64,000 bases of DNA from JBOCEF01 sp050586345. Lineage in GTDB: Bacteria; Pseudomonadota; Alphaproteobacteria; Rhodobacterales; Rhodobacteraceae. How positions within the stretch are numbered: the stretch's first letter is position 1; each line of letters starts with the position of its first letter. This document shows, in pieces, positions 34,538 to 43,749 of this stretch. The DNA lies in NCBI RefSeq assembly GCF_050586345.1, contig NZ_JBOCEF010000009.1, positions 1 through 64,000 of the forward strand, given 5' to 3'. The translations under genes were made by a program, and so were the position numbers. The notes beneath the pieces are model-generated. The model saw nothing but the letters and a program-made list of their open reading frames with translations. It was not told where the DNA came from and ran no database searches.

Positions 34538-35044
34538 ATGAAGACTGCACGAACCGCCGCCCTCGCGGCCGGCATGGCGCTGCTCGGCGCCGCCTCGGCC
34601 CAGGCCGCCACCGCCTCCGACCCCGCGTTCTACATCGGCCTCGAGACGGGAACGTCCCACGCCCTCGCCGGGTTCACCCTGTCCGGCGTCCTTCCCGGGC
34701 CCGCCAGCCTTCACCTGCGCTTCGGCCAGTGGAGCGGCGACCCGGACGCCCTGACGATGAGCGTCGCCTTCAACGGGACGGTTCTGCCGAGCTTCGAGAG
34801 CACGGGCGCCTATTACAGCCAGCCGGCTTCGATCGACCTCGATGTCGGCGCGCTGGTGGTGAACGGGCTGAACACGCTCAGCATCTCCGCCACCGGGCAG
34901 CTCACCTCGCCGCCGACCTTCACGGTGGGCGAGATCGCGCTGAGCTACACCGCCGCCGTCTCGGACGTGCCGCTGCCCGGCGGCGCGGCGCTGATGCTCG
35001 GCGCGCTCGCCGCCCTCGGGGCCGCCCGGCGCCGCGCGGCCTGA
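34538..35044 (+). CDS. VPLPA-CTERM surface protein of unknown function
   Basis: 168 residues. The signal peptide MKTARTAALAAGMALLGAAS ends near AQA. The mature part is a small beta-sandwich-like domain (LHLRFGQWSGDPDALTMSVA, then LNTLSISATGQL). It ends VSDVPLPGGAALMLGALAAL with an Arg-rich tail. GGGGAGA precedes ATG 34538. It is followed by a terminator. Exosortase-dependent surface anchoring is inferred. Confidence 0.8.
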   Translation: MKTARTAALAAGMALLGAASAQAATASDPAFYIGLETGTSHALAGFTLSGVLPGPASLHLRFGQWSGDPDALTMSVAFNGTVLPSFESTGAYYSQPASIDLDVGALVVNGLNTLSISATGQLTSPPTFTVGEIALSYTAAVSDVPLPGGAALMLGALAALGAARRRAA

Positions 35045-35088
35045 CCGCGCCCGCCCCCGCCCCGCCCTTTCCGGCGGCGCAAATGACG

Positions 35089-35117
35089 AAGGGGCGGCCC
35101 GCCGGGCCGCCCCTTCC
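35089..35117. terminator. Bidirectional terminator
   Basis: GGGGCGGCCC pairs with GGGCCGCCCC between two convergent genes. Confidence 0.8.
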
Positions 35118-35143
35118 TCTTGTTCCGAAACCCGCTGACGGGA

Positions 35144-35464
35144 TCAGTCGGCCTCGTTGAAGACCTGCGTCTTCGCGACGGCCAGCAGCTCGTCCATCTT
35201 GGCGCGCAGGCCCTCGGTGGACAGGCCCTTGCCCTCGAGATCGGCGGAGACCTTGCGGAACACGTCCTCGTCCCCGGCCTCTTCGAGGTCGGCGATCACG
35301 ACCGAGCGCGCATAGGTCTCGGCCTCGTCGCCCGACAGGCCCATCTGCTCGGCGGCCCAGAGGCCCAGGAGCTTGTCCCGGCGCGCCTGCGCCTTGAACT
35401 GCATTTCAGCGTCATGGGCGTACTTGTTCTCGAACGCCTGCTCGCGATTGTCGAAGGTGGTCAT
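35144..35464 (-). CDS. ATPase inhibitor subunit zeta (DUF1476)
   Basis: 106 residues, MTTFDNREQAFENKYAHDAE at the start, then FKAQARRDKLLGLWAAEQMG and a four-helix acidic body ending KTQVFNEAD. This is the alphaproteobacterial zeta protein first described in Paracoccus, which blocks ATP hydrolysis by the F1 ATPase through its N-terminal helix. AGGAACCCC precedes the start at 35464. It lies divergent from purC, a conserved neighbourhood. Confidence 0.92.
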   Translation of the reverse strand: MTTFDNREQAFENKYAHDAEMQFKAQARRDKLLGLWAAEQMGLSGDEAETYARSVVIADLEEAGDEDVFRKVSADLEGKGLSTEGLRAKMDELLAVAKTQVFNEAD

Positions 35465-35722
35465 CTGGGGTTCCTCCGCCCGTGGTCCGTACCCTGACGC
35501 CCGGTGTACCCCCCGGCGCGGCCCGTGTACAGCGCCCGGACCCCCGCCCGGGCGCGACAACCGGCCCCTTCTGCACCGCCGGATCGGTTTCTTCGCGCAA
35601 GCGCCCGGGCGCGGCGCAGGCGCCCCTTGGCAAGCGGCCTTCCCCGGCGTATACGCAGCCCCTCGGCCGCCCGGCTTCCGCCGCGCGGCCCATTCCCTAT
35701 TTCGGACCCCCTGGAGACACCC

Positions 35723-36487
35723 ATGGCGCGCCGCAGACTGGTCTACGAAGGCAAGGCGAAGATCCTGTACGAGGGCCCCGAGCCGGACACCCTGATCCAG
35801 CACTTCAAGGACGACGCCACCGCCGGCAACGGCGAGAAGCACGCGATCTTCGACGGCAAGGGCGTCCTGAACAACCGGATTTCCGAGCACGTGATGCTGG
35901 GCCTGAACGCCATCGGCGTGCCGACCCATTTCATCAAGCGTCTCAACATGCGCGAACAACTCATCCGCGCGGTGGAGATGATCCCGGTGGAGATCGTGGT
36001 GCGCAACGTCGCCGCCGGGTCCCTCTCGAAGCGTCTCGGGATCGAGGAAGGCACGCCGCTGCCCCGCCCGATCATCGAGTTCTACTTCAAGGACGACAAG
36101 CTCGGCGACCCGATGGTGACCGAGGAGCATATCCTCGCGTTCAACTGGGCCACCCAGCAGGACATGGACGACATGATCGCCCTCGCGCTGCGGGTGAACG
36201 ACTTCCTGTCGGGCCTGTTCCTCGGCGTCGGCATCCGCCTCGTCGATTTCAAGATCGAGGCCGGGCGCGTCTGGGAAGACGACTTCCAGCGCATCGTAGT
36301 GGCGGATGAGATCAGCCCCGACAGCTGCCGGCTGTGGGACGTCAAGACGGGCAAGAAGCTCGACAAGGACGTGTTCCGCCGCGACCTGGGCGACCTGGCC
36401 GACACCTATACCGAGGTCGCGACCCGGCTCGGCATCCTGCCCGCGGGCGGCGGCGCCGGGGAATCGGGGCCCAAGCTGGTCCACTGA
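35723..36487 (+). CDS. purC: SAICAR synthetase
   Basis: 254 residues. It joins CAIR and aspartate in purine synthesis. It shows YEGKAKILYEG (nucleotide-binding), EIVVRNVAAGSLSKRLG, LVDFKIEAGR and DEISPDSCRLWD. GGAG precedes ATG 35723. A 10-bp palindrome GCGTATACGC at 35647-35656 lies in its probable promoter. It begins the purC...purS-purQ run. Confidence 0.96.
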   Translation: MARRRLVYEGKAKILYEGPEPDTLIQHFKDDATAGNGEKHAIFDGKGVLNNRISEHVMLGLNAIGVPTHFIKRLNMREQLIRAVEMIPVEIVVRNVAAGSLSKRLGIEEGTPLPRPIIEFYFKDDKLGDPMVTEEHILAFNWATQQDMDDMIALALRVNDFLSGLFLGVGIRLVDFKIEAGRVWEDDFQRIVVADEISPDSCRLWDVKTGKKLDKDVFRRDLGDLADTYTEVATRLGILPAGGGAGESGPKLVH

Positions 36488-36727
36488 TCCCGCCCGGCCC
36501 CGCCGGGCCGCGCAAGGAACGCGAATCGCATGACGCGCGCCGGGGCCCCGCCCCGGCGCGTTTCGTTTGCGCGCACCTTCACGCCCCGCCGCCCCACCCG
36601 CCCCCGCCGCGCCCGCGGGGAGCGCAGCGGATTCGCCGGAAATCCGCGGCGTCCCGTCGCGCGCGTTAGGCTCCCGGAAAGGCTGTCGCCTCATCTTTCG
36701 TTTCAACGCGGAACGGGAGAACCAGGG

Positions 36728-37531
36728 ATGGAGCATCAGCAGGCAGCCCTTGCAGCCGACGGCCCGGAGCGGGCCCGCCCCCTCTCCACCATGCGCGGCG
36801 CGCGGGGGGATGCGCGCTTCCTCGACGCCGCGCCGTCGGACGCCGCAGCCGGGCCCGCGCACGCCCACGCCCATCCCCACGCCCCCGGCCATCCCCACGC
36901 CCCCGCCCATCGCCACGCCCCCGCCCATCGCCACGCGCCGCGCGCCGCCGCGCTGCGCCTCGGGGCGGTGGAAGGGCCGTTCGGCCTGCGGGCCGAGGGG
37001 CTGGCCGCGCTGGCCGGGATGCTCGCCCTCGCCGCCCTCGCCTTCCTCGCCTCGGCGATTCCCGGCCGCGCCGACCCGCGGCCCGCCATCGCCCCGCCCG
37101 CCCTGCAGGCGCCCCTCCTCCCCGCCGTGATCGCCGACGCCGAAGGCCCCCGCGCCCCGCGGGTGATCCGCGCCGAGGGCACCCGGATCCCCGATATCGG
37201 CCCCTGGACGGTGATCGACCTCGGCATCACCCGGACCGAGGCGCATTGCCTCGAGGCCGCCGCCCTGGCGTTCCAGGAAACCGCGCGCATCCACGGCGCC
37301 AGGGCGCTGCGCCACGCGGGTTGGACGGTGGAGCTGATCGGCCTCGGCGGAACCCATGACGCGGTGATCGCCTGCGGCTTCGGAACCAACCGCAACACCC
37401 GCGCGACTCTGATCATGCACAGCGGCGCCGACGGGGTCGGGGCGCTGTTCCTCTCCCGCGCCATCGATTCGAGCTTCACCGGCCATGTCGCCCGCATGAC
37501 GCGCGAATGGCTCAAGAAGCTGGACGGCTGA
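36728..37531 (+). CDS. Membrane-anchored protein with a histidine-rich N-terminus
   Basis: 267 residues. Residues ~43-72 alternate His, Ala and Pro (AHAHAHPHAPGHPHAPAHRH), a likely metal-binding stretch in the cytoplasm. One membrane helix (~92-112) follows. The periplasmic part contains WTVIDLGITRTEAHCLEAA and MTREWLKKLDG with two cysteines. No family is recognised. Two 18-bp repeats at 36898-36935 build the His tract. GGGAGA precedes ATG 36728. It sits between purC and purS but its link to purines is not evident. Confidence 0.72.
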   Translation: MEHQQAALAADGPERARPLSTMRGARGDARFLDAAPSDAAAGPAHAHAHPHAPGHPHAPAHRHAPAHRHAPRAAALRLGAVEGPFGLRAEGLAALAGMLALAALAFLASAIPGRADPRPAIAPPALQAPLLPAVIADAEGPRAPRVIRAEGTRIPDIGPWTVIDLGITRTEAHCLEAAALAFQETARIHGARALRHAGWTVELIGLGGTHDAVIACGFGTNRNTRATLIMHSGADGVGALFLSRAIDSSFTGHVARMTREWLKKLDG

Positions 37532-37780
37532 CCGCGCGCCCCCCGCCCCCGCGCCGCGCCGCCGCCCCGGGGGCCGCCCCGCAGAGGCCCCGAATCCCGG
37601 CCGCCGGGCGCAGGCCCGGCCCCTCCGCGCCGGAATCGCCCCCGATGCGTCCCCGGGACGCCCCCCGGCGCCCCCTCTGCGCCCCCCCGACGCCCCCTCT
37701 GCGCCGCATCGCCTCTGGCCTCCGCCGCCGATCCGCGCTAAGCCCCGCGCGAACTCCCAGCGATGCGACAGGAGGCTGCC

Positions 37781-38020
37781 ATGCGCGCCCGCGTTTACGT
37801 CACCCTCAAGACCGGCGTGCTCGATCCCCAGGGCGAGGCGATCCGCCACGCGCTCGGCGCCCTCGGCTTCAGCGGCGTCGAAGGCGTCCGCCAGGGCAAG
37901 ATGATCGAGATCGACCTCGCCGAGACCGACGAGGGCAAAGCCCGCGCCGAGGTCGAGAAGATGTGCGACGCCCTGCTCGCCAACACCGTGATCGAGAGCT
38001 GGAAGGTCGAGCTCGACTGA
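37781..38020 (+). CDS. purS: FGAM synthase subunit PurS
   Basis: 79 residues, RVYVTLKTGVLDPQGEAIRH and VRQGKMIEIDLAE being the family hallmarks. PurS dimers help transfer ammonia from PurQ to PurL. AGGAGG is placed ideally before ATG 37781. PurQ follows 59 bases downstream. Confidence 0.96.
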   Translation: MRARVYVTLKTGVLDPQGEAIRHALGALGFSGVEGVRQGKMIEIDLAETDEGKARAEVEKMCDALLANTVIESWKVELD

Positions 38021-38079
38021 TCCGCGCCGGGCGCGCAGGCCGCGCCCGCTCGCCCATCCTTTCCGATGAGGGTATCGCG

Positions 38080-38754
38080 ATGAAGACCGCCGTCCTGATC
38101 TTCCCCGGCTCGAACTGCGACCGCGACATGGCCACGGCGCTGGAGCGCGCCGCCGGCCGCGCCCCCGCCCTTGTCTGGCACAAGGAGACGGAGCTGCCGA
38201 AGGGCCTCGACCTCGTCGCCATTCCTGGCGGCTTTTCGTTCGGCGACCACCTGCGCTGCGGCGCCATCGCCGCGCGGATGCCGATCATGCGCGCCGTGGT
38301 CGATTTCGTGCATGGCGGCGGCCACGCCCTCGGGGTCTGCAACGGCTTCCAGGTGCTGTGCGAAACCGGCCTGCTGCCCGGCGTGCTGATGCGCAACTCC
38401 GGCCTGCGCTTCCTGTGCAAGGACGTCGCGCTGAAGGTCGAGACCGCCGACAGCCCCTTCACCCGCGGCTACAAGCCGGGCGGCGAGATCACCATCCCGA
38501 TCGCGCACCATGACGGCAACTACCGCGCGGACGCCGAGACGCTGGCCGCGCTCAAGGACCAGGACCGGGTCGCCTTCACCTATGCCGGCGGCGCGCCCAA
38601 CGGGGCCGCGGACGACATCGCGGGCATCCTGTCCGAGAACCGCCGCGTGCTGGGCATGATGCCCCACCCGGAGCGGGCCGTGGACGCGCTCCATGGCGGG
38701 ACCGACGGCGCCGCGATGTTCGCCGCGCTGGCCGAATCGCTCGCCGACGCCTGA
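38080..38754 (+). CDS. purQ: FGAM synthase glutaminase subunit PurQ
   Basis: 224 residues, a class I glutamine amidotransferase. The nucleophile is in ALGVCNGFQVLCE, the catalytic His/Glu in MMPHPERAV. VLIFPGSNCDRDMA opens it. It supplies ammonia for PurL. A GAGGG sequence precedes ATG 38080. A strong terminator follows. Confidence 0.96.
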   Translation: MKTAVLIFPGSNCDRDMATALERAAGRAPALVWHKETELPKGLDLVAIPGGFSFGDHLRCGAIAARMPIMRAVVDFVHGGGHALGVCNGFQVLCETGLLPGVLMRNSGLRFLCKDVALKVETADSPFTRGYKPGGEITIPIAHHDGNYRADAETLAALKDQDRVAFTYAGGAPNGAADDIAGILSENRRVLGMMPHPERAVDALHGGTDGAAMFAALAESLADA

Positions 38755-38778
38755 TCCGGCCCCGCAGGGCTGAAACGC

Positions 38779-38814
38779 AGCGCGCCGCCCCCAGGGGGCG
38801 GCGCGTTTCGTTTT
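38779..38814. terminator. Bidirectional terminator after purQ
   Basis: CGCGCCGCCCCC pairs with GGGGGCGGCGCG around a single A, followed by TTTCGTTTT. Confidence 0.8.
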
Positions 38815-38829
38815 GGGACGGGCGGCGTC

Positions 38830-39660
38830 TCAGGCCCCGGCGGCGCGCAGGATCCGGTCCAGCAGCCCGTGATACCCCGCCCCGAACAGGCGCACGTGCA
38901 CGATGGCGGGCCAGAGCTGGTAGACCGCCCGCCGCTCTCCCGCCCCCGGGGCCAGCGGGCCGTAGGCCTCGGCAAACCCCTCGCCCGGGGCGCCGAACAG
39001 GTTCAGCATCGCCAGGTCCGCCTCGCCGTCGCCATAGCAGCAGGCCGGGTCGATCAGCGCCGTGAAGCGCCCGCCCGCGGCCAGCAGGTTGCCCACCCAC
39101 AGGTCGCCGTGCAGCAGCGACAGCGGCGCGGCCGGAAGCCGGTCCGGCAGCGTCGCCGCCACCCGCTCGACCCGCAGCGCCAGGTCCGCGGGCAGGTGCG
39201 GCAGCGACGGCGCCAGCCGCCGCTCCGCCCAGAAGGACGGCCAGTCGGCGGCCGGGGCGCCGGGGATCGCGACGCCCGAGAAGGCGTAGTCCTCGGGCCA
39301 GCCCAGCGCGGCCCCGGCGGGCGCGGGCGCGTCGTGCAGCGCGCGCAGCGCCCGCCCCAGTTCGGCCCAGCCCTCGGGGCCCAGCCCCGCGCCGTCATGG
39401 TCCAGCCGCTCCAGCGCCAGCGCGTGGGGCGTGGCGCCCAGCACCGCGGGCGCCGGGGCCCCGGCGGCGCGCAGGGCCGAGAGCATCTCGCCCTCCACCC
39501 GCGGCGCGGGGCCGGACTTGACCACCATCTCCCGCCCGCTCTCGCACCGGACCAGCAGCGCAAGGTTCAGGTCGCCCCCGGCGAGGGGGCGCGCGTCGAC
39601 CACCCGCTCGCCCAGGGCGGCGGCGGCCTCGGCGGCCAGGTCTGCGGCAGTAAGCGTCAT
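38830..39660 (-). CDS. Fructosamine/ketosamine kinase family protein
   Basis: 276 residues of the aminoglycoside-phosphotransferase fold. LLHGDLWVGNLL is the catalytic loop and ALIDPACCYGDGEADLAML carries the metal-binding Asp. LALLVRCESGREMVVKSG holds the nucleotide-binding Lys. It phosphorylates sugar amines formed by glycation so they can be removed. GGAG precedes ATG 39660, preferred over an upstream in-frame ATG. It follows transketolase on the same strand. Confidence 0.9.
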   Translation of the reverse strand: MTLTAADLAAEAAAALGERVVDARPLAGGDLNLALLVRCESGREMVVKSGPAPRVEGEMLSALRAAGAPAPAVLGATPHALALERLDHDGAGLGPEGWAELGRALRALHDAPAPAGAALGWPEDYAFSGVAIPGAPAADWPSFWAERRLAPSLPHLPADLALRVERVAATLPDRLPAAPLSLLHGDLWVGNLLAAGGRFTALIDPACCYGDGEADLAMLNLFGAPGEGFAEAYGPLAPGAGERRAVYQLWPAIVHVRLFGAGYHGLLDRILRAAGA

Positions 39661-39765
39661 ATGCGACTCCGGTTGCACGTCCCCAACGGACACGCGCGGC
39701 GGCCCGGGGTCAAGCGTCCGAAAGGGCGCCCCCGCCCCGGACGCGGGACGGGAGCCCGGCACGCG

Positions 39766-39794
39766 AAAGGGGCGGCCGCGACGGGCCGCCCCTT
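39766..39794 (-). terminator. Terminator of tkt
   Basis: GGGGCGGCC pairs with GGCCGCCCC. A-runs on the plus strand give U-runs on the minus transcript. Confidence 0.75.
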
Positions 39795-39822
39795 CCCTGC
39801 CGGCGATCGGCGCGCGCGGGCC

Positions 39823-41841
39823 TCAGAGCAGGCCGCGCACCTTCTCGGCCACGTTCTCGGCGGTGATGCCGAAATGCTTGTAGAGCTCGGGCGCCGGGGC
39901 CGAGGCGCCGAAGCTGTCGAGACCCACGAAGGCCGCCTTCTTCTCCGAGCCCCGCTCGGCGCAGAGCCAGCGGTCCCAGCCGAAGGAGGTCGCGGCCTCG
40001 ACCGCCACGCGCACCGGACCGGCGGGCAGCACCTTCTTGCGGTACTTCTCGTCCTGCTGGGCGAACAGTTCCAGGCAGGGGGCCGAGACGACGCGCACGC
40101 CGATGCCCTCGGCCTCGAGGATCGCCTTCGCGGCCAGCGCGATCTCGACCTCGGTGCCGGTGGCGATCAGGATCGCGCGGCGCTTGGCCTCCGCCTCGGC
40201 CAGCACGTAGGCGCCGAAGGCGGTCATGTTCTTGCCGACGAACTTCTCGCGCACCGCGGGCACGTTCTGGCGCGACAGGGCCAGCACCGACGGGGTGCGC
40301 TGGGTCGTCATCGCGATTTCCCAGGCCTCGACGGTCTCGGTCAGGTCGGCCGGGCGGAACACGTTCATGTTCGGCATGGCGCGCAGCGAGGCCAGGTGCT
40401 CCACCGGCTGGTGGGTCGGGCCGTCTTCGCCGAGGCCGATCGAGTCGTGGGTCATCACGTAGCCCACGCGCAGGCCCATCAGCGCCGAGAGGCGCATGGC
40501 GCCGCGCGCGTAATCGGCGAAGCACATGAAGGTGCCGCCATAGGGCGCGCAGCCGCCATGCAGCGCCAGGCCGTTCATGGCCGCGGCCATGCCGTGCTCG
40601 CGGATGCCGTAATAGACGTAGCGGCCCTTGCGGTCATCGGCGTCGAACGTGCCCAGACCCGCGGTCCTGGTGTTGTTCGACCCGGTCAGGTCGGCCGAGC
40701 CGCCGATGGTCTCGGGCATCGCGGCGTTGATCGCCTCCAGCGCCATCTCGGACGCCTTGCGGGTGGCGACCTTCGGCATGTCCTCGACGGCCTGCTTCTT
40801 CACCTTGCGCACCGCGCCGGCGAGCTTCTTCGGCGCCTCGCCCGACACCACGCGGGCGAATTCGGCCTGGCGGGCGGCCGAGAGGGTCGCGAGGCGCCCC
40901 TCCCACTCCTGCCGGTCCGCGGCGCCGCGGGCGCCGATGGCGGTCCAGGCGGCGGCCACGTCGGCCGGGATCTCGAACGGCGCCGCGGTCCAGCCGTAGA
41001 TCTCGCGCACCTTGGCGATCTCGGCATCCCCAAGCGGCGCGCCATGGGCGCCCGCGGTGTCCTGCTTGGCCGGCGAGCCGTAGCCGATATGCGTCTTGCA
41101 CGCGACCAGCGACGGGCGCTTGTCGGCCTTGGCGGCGGCGATGGCGGCGTCGATCGCCTCCGGGTCATGCCCGTCGCAGGAGATCGCGTGCCAGCCCGAA
41201 GCCTCGAACCGCGCCACCTGGTCGGTCATGTCCGACGCCTCGACCGAGCCGTCGATGGTGATGCCGTTGTCGTCCCACAGCACGATCAGCTTGCCCAGCT
41301 GCTGCTTGCCCGCGAGGCCGATGGCCTCCTGGCTGATGCCCTCCATCAGGCAGCCGTCGCCGGCGATCACGTAGGTGTAGTGGTCGACGACCTTCTTGCC
41401 GAAGCGCGCGGCCATCGAGGCCTCGCCCATCGCCATGCCCACGGCGGTGGCGATGCCCTGGCCGAGCGGGCCGGTCGTGGTCTCGATCCCCGGGGCGTGG
41501 CCGTATTCCGGGTGCCCGGCGGTCTTGTAGCCCATCTGGCGGAAGTTGCGGATCTGGTCCATGTCCATCTCCGGGTAGCCGCACAGGTGCAGCAGCCCGT
41601 AGATGAGCATCGAGCCATGGCCCGCGGACAGCACGAACCGGTCGCGGTCCGGCCACTCGGGCGCCGAGGCGTCGAACTTCAGGTGCTTCTCGAACAGGAC
41701 GGTGGCGACGTCGGCCATGCCCATCGGCATGCCGGGGTGGCCGGAATTGGCGGCCTGGACCGCGTCCATGGCCAGGACGCGCAGGGCGGCGGCCTTCATC
41801 CAGTGCTCGGGGTGCTTGGCGCGCAGATCGGAGATGTCCAA
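39823..41841 (-). CDS. tkt: Transketolase
   Basis: 672 residues. It moves two-carbon units in the pentose-phosphate and Calvin pathways, using thiamine diphosphate. Seen are NSGHPGMPMGMAD, GHGSMLIY, TTGPLGQG, AGDGCLMEGISQEA (ThDP motif), FEASGWH, HDSIGLGEDGPTHQPVEHL. The start is a TTG at 41841 with AGAG upstream, which gives the usual N-terminus LDISDLRAKHPEHW. A longer frame adds an unconserved segment. It is divergent from the coiled-coil/zapA pair. Confidence 0.94.
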   Translation of the reverse strand: MDISDLRAKHPEHWMKAAALRVLAMDAVQAANSGHPGMPMGMADVATVLFEKHLKFDASAPEWPDRDRFVLSAGHGSMLIYGLLHLCGYPEMDMDQIRNFRQMGYKTAGHPEYGHAPGIETTTGPLGQGIATAVGMAMGEASMAARFGKKVVDHYTYVIAGDGCLMEGISQEAIGLAGKQQLGKLIVLWDDNGITIDGSVEASDMTDQVARFEASGWHAISCDGHDPEAIDAAIAAAKADKRPSLVACKTHIGYGSPAKQDTAGAHGAPLGDAEIAKVREIYGWTAAPFEIPADVAAAWTAIGARGAADRQEWEGRLATLSAARQAEFARVVSGEAPKKLAGAVRKVKKQAVEDMPKVATRKASEMALEAINAAMPETIGGSADLTGSNNTRTAGLGTFDADDRKGRYVYYGIREHGMAAAMNGLALHGGCAPYGGTFMCFADYARGAMRLSALMGLRVGYVMTHDSIGLGEDGPTHQPVEHLASLRAMPNMNVFRPADLTETVEAWEIAMTTQRTPSVLALSRQNVPAVREKFVGKNMTAFGAYVLAEAEAKRRAILIATGTEVEIALAAKAILEAEGIGVRVVSAPCLELFAQQDEKYRKKVLPAGPVRVAVEAATSFGWDRWLCAERGSEKKAAFVGLDSFGASAPAPELYKHFGITAENVAEKVRGLL

Positions 41842-42157
41842 GGGGTCGCTCTCTTCGTGCTGGCGTCGCGGGCCGGGCAAGGCGTCCGGGCCGCGCCGAT
41901 GGGGTTCCGGGGTCGCGGGCCTCTTGTCACGCCCCCCCGTTCCGGTCAAGGCGACACGGGCCGCAAAGGGCCGATGAACGGGCTTTTGGCGCGATTTGCG
42001 GCGCCCGCGGCGCGATTCGGGGGTCGGCGGGGCGTACGCGCGGTGTTAACGTGTCGCTCATTATGGTTCTCCGGCGCCCCGCGCCCGCCCTGCCCCGGGC
42101 GGCGTGCGCGCCGGATCCGTCCTGCGTGGTGTTTCGGGCGAAATGGAAGGATCGGGG
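41842..42157. other. Divergent promoter region tkt / coiled-coil gene
   Basis: About 316 bases. AT-richer spots are at 42040-42066 (TGTTAACG, TTATGG), the likely promoter of the coiled-coil gene. Nothing else is recognised. Confidence 0.45.
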
Positions 42158-42508
42158 ATGAGTGCGAAGAAGGGCGCCGTGGTCGCGGCGCGGAAGGGGT
42201 TCGCGGCCGCGTTGAATGAACTCGAGACCGTCGTGACCCGGCGGATGATCGCCCCCGCCATGGCGCAGGCGGCCCCGCGCGGCGGGGCCGGGATGCTGCC
42301 GGGGCTGCAGATGGGCGGCGCGCCGAACGGCGGCGCGGCGGAGTCGGAGGGCCTGCGCGACCGGGTGGCCGAGCTCGAGGCCGCGCTGGCGCTGGCCGAG
42401 CGCGAGCGCGACGCCGCCCGCGCGGCGCTGACCGCCCTGCGCTCGGCCCGGGCCGAGGAAGCGCGGCTGGTCGAGGACGCGCTGCGCGACCTGCGGCAGG
42501 TGTCCTGA
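42158..42508 (+). CDS. Small coiled-coil protein upstream of zapA
   Basis: 116 residues, MSAKKGAVVAARKGFAAALN at the start. The C-terminal half is a predicted coiled coil (LRDRVAELEAALALAERERD and on). No family is assigned, though similar proteins often sit before zapA in related genomes (inference). GGAAGGA precedes ATG 42158. The same direction and 188-base spacing suggest co-expression with zapA and a role in cell division. Confidence 0.7.
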   Translation: MSAKKGAVVAARKGFAAALNELETVVTRRMIAPAMAQAAPRGGAGMLPGLQMGGAPNGGAAESEGLRDRVAELEAALALAERERDAARAALTALRSARAEEARLVEDALRDLRQVS

Positions 42509-42696
42509 AGGGCGCCGCCGGGGCGCGGCCCGCGGGCCGCCTTCCCGCGTCCTGACGATTTTCCCGAAAATCGCTGGCATCAGGCGGCCGGGGCGTGAAT
42601 CATGCCCCGGACACGGGCCGCGCCGCGCGCGGCCCCGCAGCTTGCACTTGACGCCGCGCCGCCCGCCCCGGGCGGCCCGGCCCGACGGGATGTTCC

Positions 42697-43437
42697 ATGG
42701 CGGATCTTGAGGTTCAGATCGGCGCGCGCAAGTACCGCGTCGCCTGCGAGGACGGGCAGGAGCCCCACCTGGAAGCGGTCGCCGCGCGGCTGCGCCAGGA
42801 GGCCGACGCGCTGCTGTCGCAGTTCTCCAACCTGTCCGAGACGCGGCTCTTGCTGATGTCGGGCCTGCTCGTCGCCGACCGCCTGCGCGCGGTCGAGGCG
42901 CAGGGCAAGGAGGCGAGCCGCCTCTCGGCGAAGCTCGGCGAGGTGGAGGCGCGCGAACAGGCGCTGGAGGCGGAGAAATCCCGCCTCTCCGCGGACCTGG
43001 CCGAAACGATGCTGGAGATGGAGCGCCTGCGCGTCGACGCCGAGCGCGCGGCCTCGGCCCGCGACCGGCTTCAGGATGAGCTCGAGGCGCTGAAATCCGG
43101 CGCCGCCGGGGGCGCCGACGCCGCCCGGCTCGAGGCGCTCGAGAAAGAGAACGCGCGCCTGCGGGCCGGGGAGCCGGAGGCCGCCGCGGCGGCCGAGATC
43201 GCCGCCCTGCGCGACCGCATCGCGGCGGCCGAGCACCGCAACGCGCTCCTCTCGGACCAGATCGAGGCGTCGGAGGCCGAGATCGACGGGCTCAAGGCCC
43301 GCGCCCAGGCCGCCGAGGCCCGGGCCGAGGCCGGGGGCGACCCGGCCGACGCCGCCGAGGCCGCCCGCGCGCTCGAGGAAGCCACCCGCCGCATCCGGGT
43401 GCTGATCGGCGACATCGAGGAAGGCGCCGGGGGCTGA
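42697..43437 (+). CDS. zapA: Cell division protein ZapA with a long coiled-coil extension
   Basis: 246 residues. The first ~75 match ZapA: EVQIGARKYRVACEDGQEPHLEA, then LSETRLLLMSGLLVADRL. ZapA bundles FtsZ filaments. The remaining ~170 residues are heptad-rich coiled coil, far longer than the usual total of about 100-130, ending IRVLIGDIEEGAGG. The extension could reach other divisome parts. The Shine-Dalgarno is weak. A terminator follows. Confidence 0.82.
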   Translation: MADLEVQIGARKYRVACEDGQEPHLEAVAARLRQEADALLSQFSNLSETRLLLMSGLLVADRLRAVEAQGKEASRLSAKLGEVEAREQALEAEKSRLSADLAETMLEMERLRVDAERAASARDRLQDELEALKSGAAGGADAARLEALEKENARLRAGEPEAAAAAEIAALRDRIAAAEHRNALLSDQIEASEAEIDGLKARAQAAEARAEAGGDPADAAEAARALEEATRRIRVLIGDIEEGAGG

Positions 43438-43749
43438 GGCGCGCGGCGGGGCGGGTCCGGGGCGATTCCCCGGCGGCGCCCGTGACGGCGCCGGAAACGA
43501 AACCCGGCGCCCCGCGCGGGGCGCTCTAAATAACAATACACATCAATATCTTATCCATTCTGGCGCATACACCACCGCGGTGCAGAAAAGCCTGCGCTGA
43601 AACGGCGCCTTTTGCAGGTTCATGGCCCCATCGGGGTTGTCGGTCAGCGCAGATCCAAGGGATGAATTCTTCGTGAACGGCGCCGTCCATTCCGATCCTC
43701 CCTCCCTTCATGCGTCGCCCTCGCCGCACGCGCCTCAAAGGATCTGCAA
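43438..43749. other. Intergenic region after zapA
   Basis: It contains the zapA terminator (43506-43530) and an AT-rich stretch (43526-43560), probably the promoter for the next gene. 6S RNA is often found after zapA in proteobacteria but no convincing 6S fold was found. Confidence 0.5.
43506..43530 (+). terminator. Terminator of zapA
   Basis: GCGCCCC and GGGGCGC flank GCGC and are followed by TCTAAAT. Confidence 0.6.

Noticed and set aside
35144..37849. A ~900-codon open frame on the minus strand
   Set aside because: It is antisense to purC and the His-rich gene. Only its last 106 codons (the zeta inhibitor) are real. The rest is Arg/Gly/Pro-rich.
43438..43749. 6S RNA after zapA
   Set aside because: The location is typical, but no long closing stem with a central bubble could be drawn.
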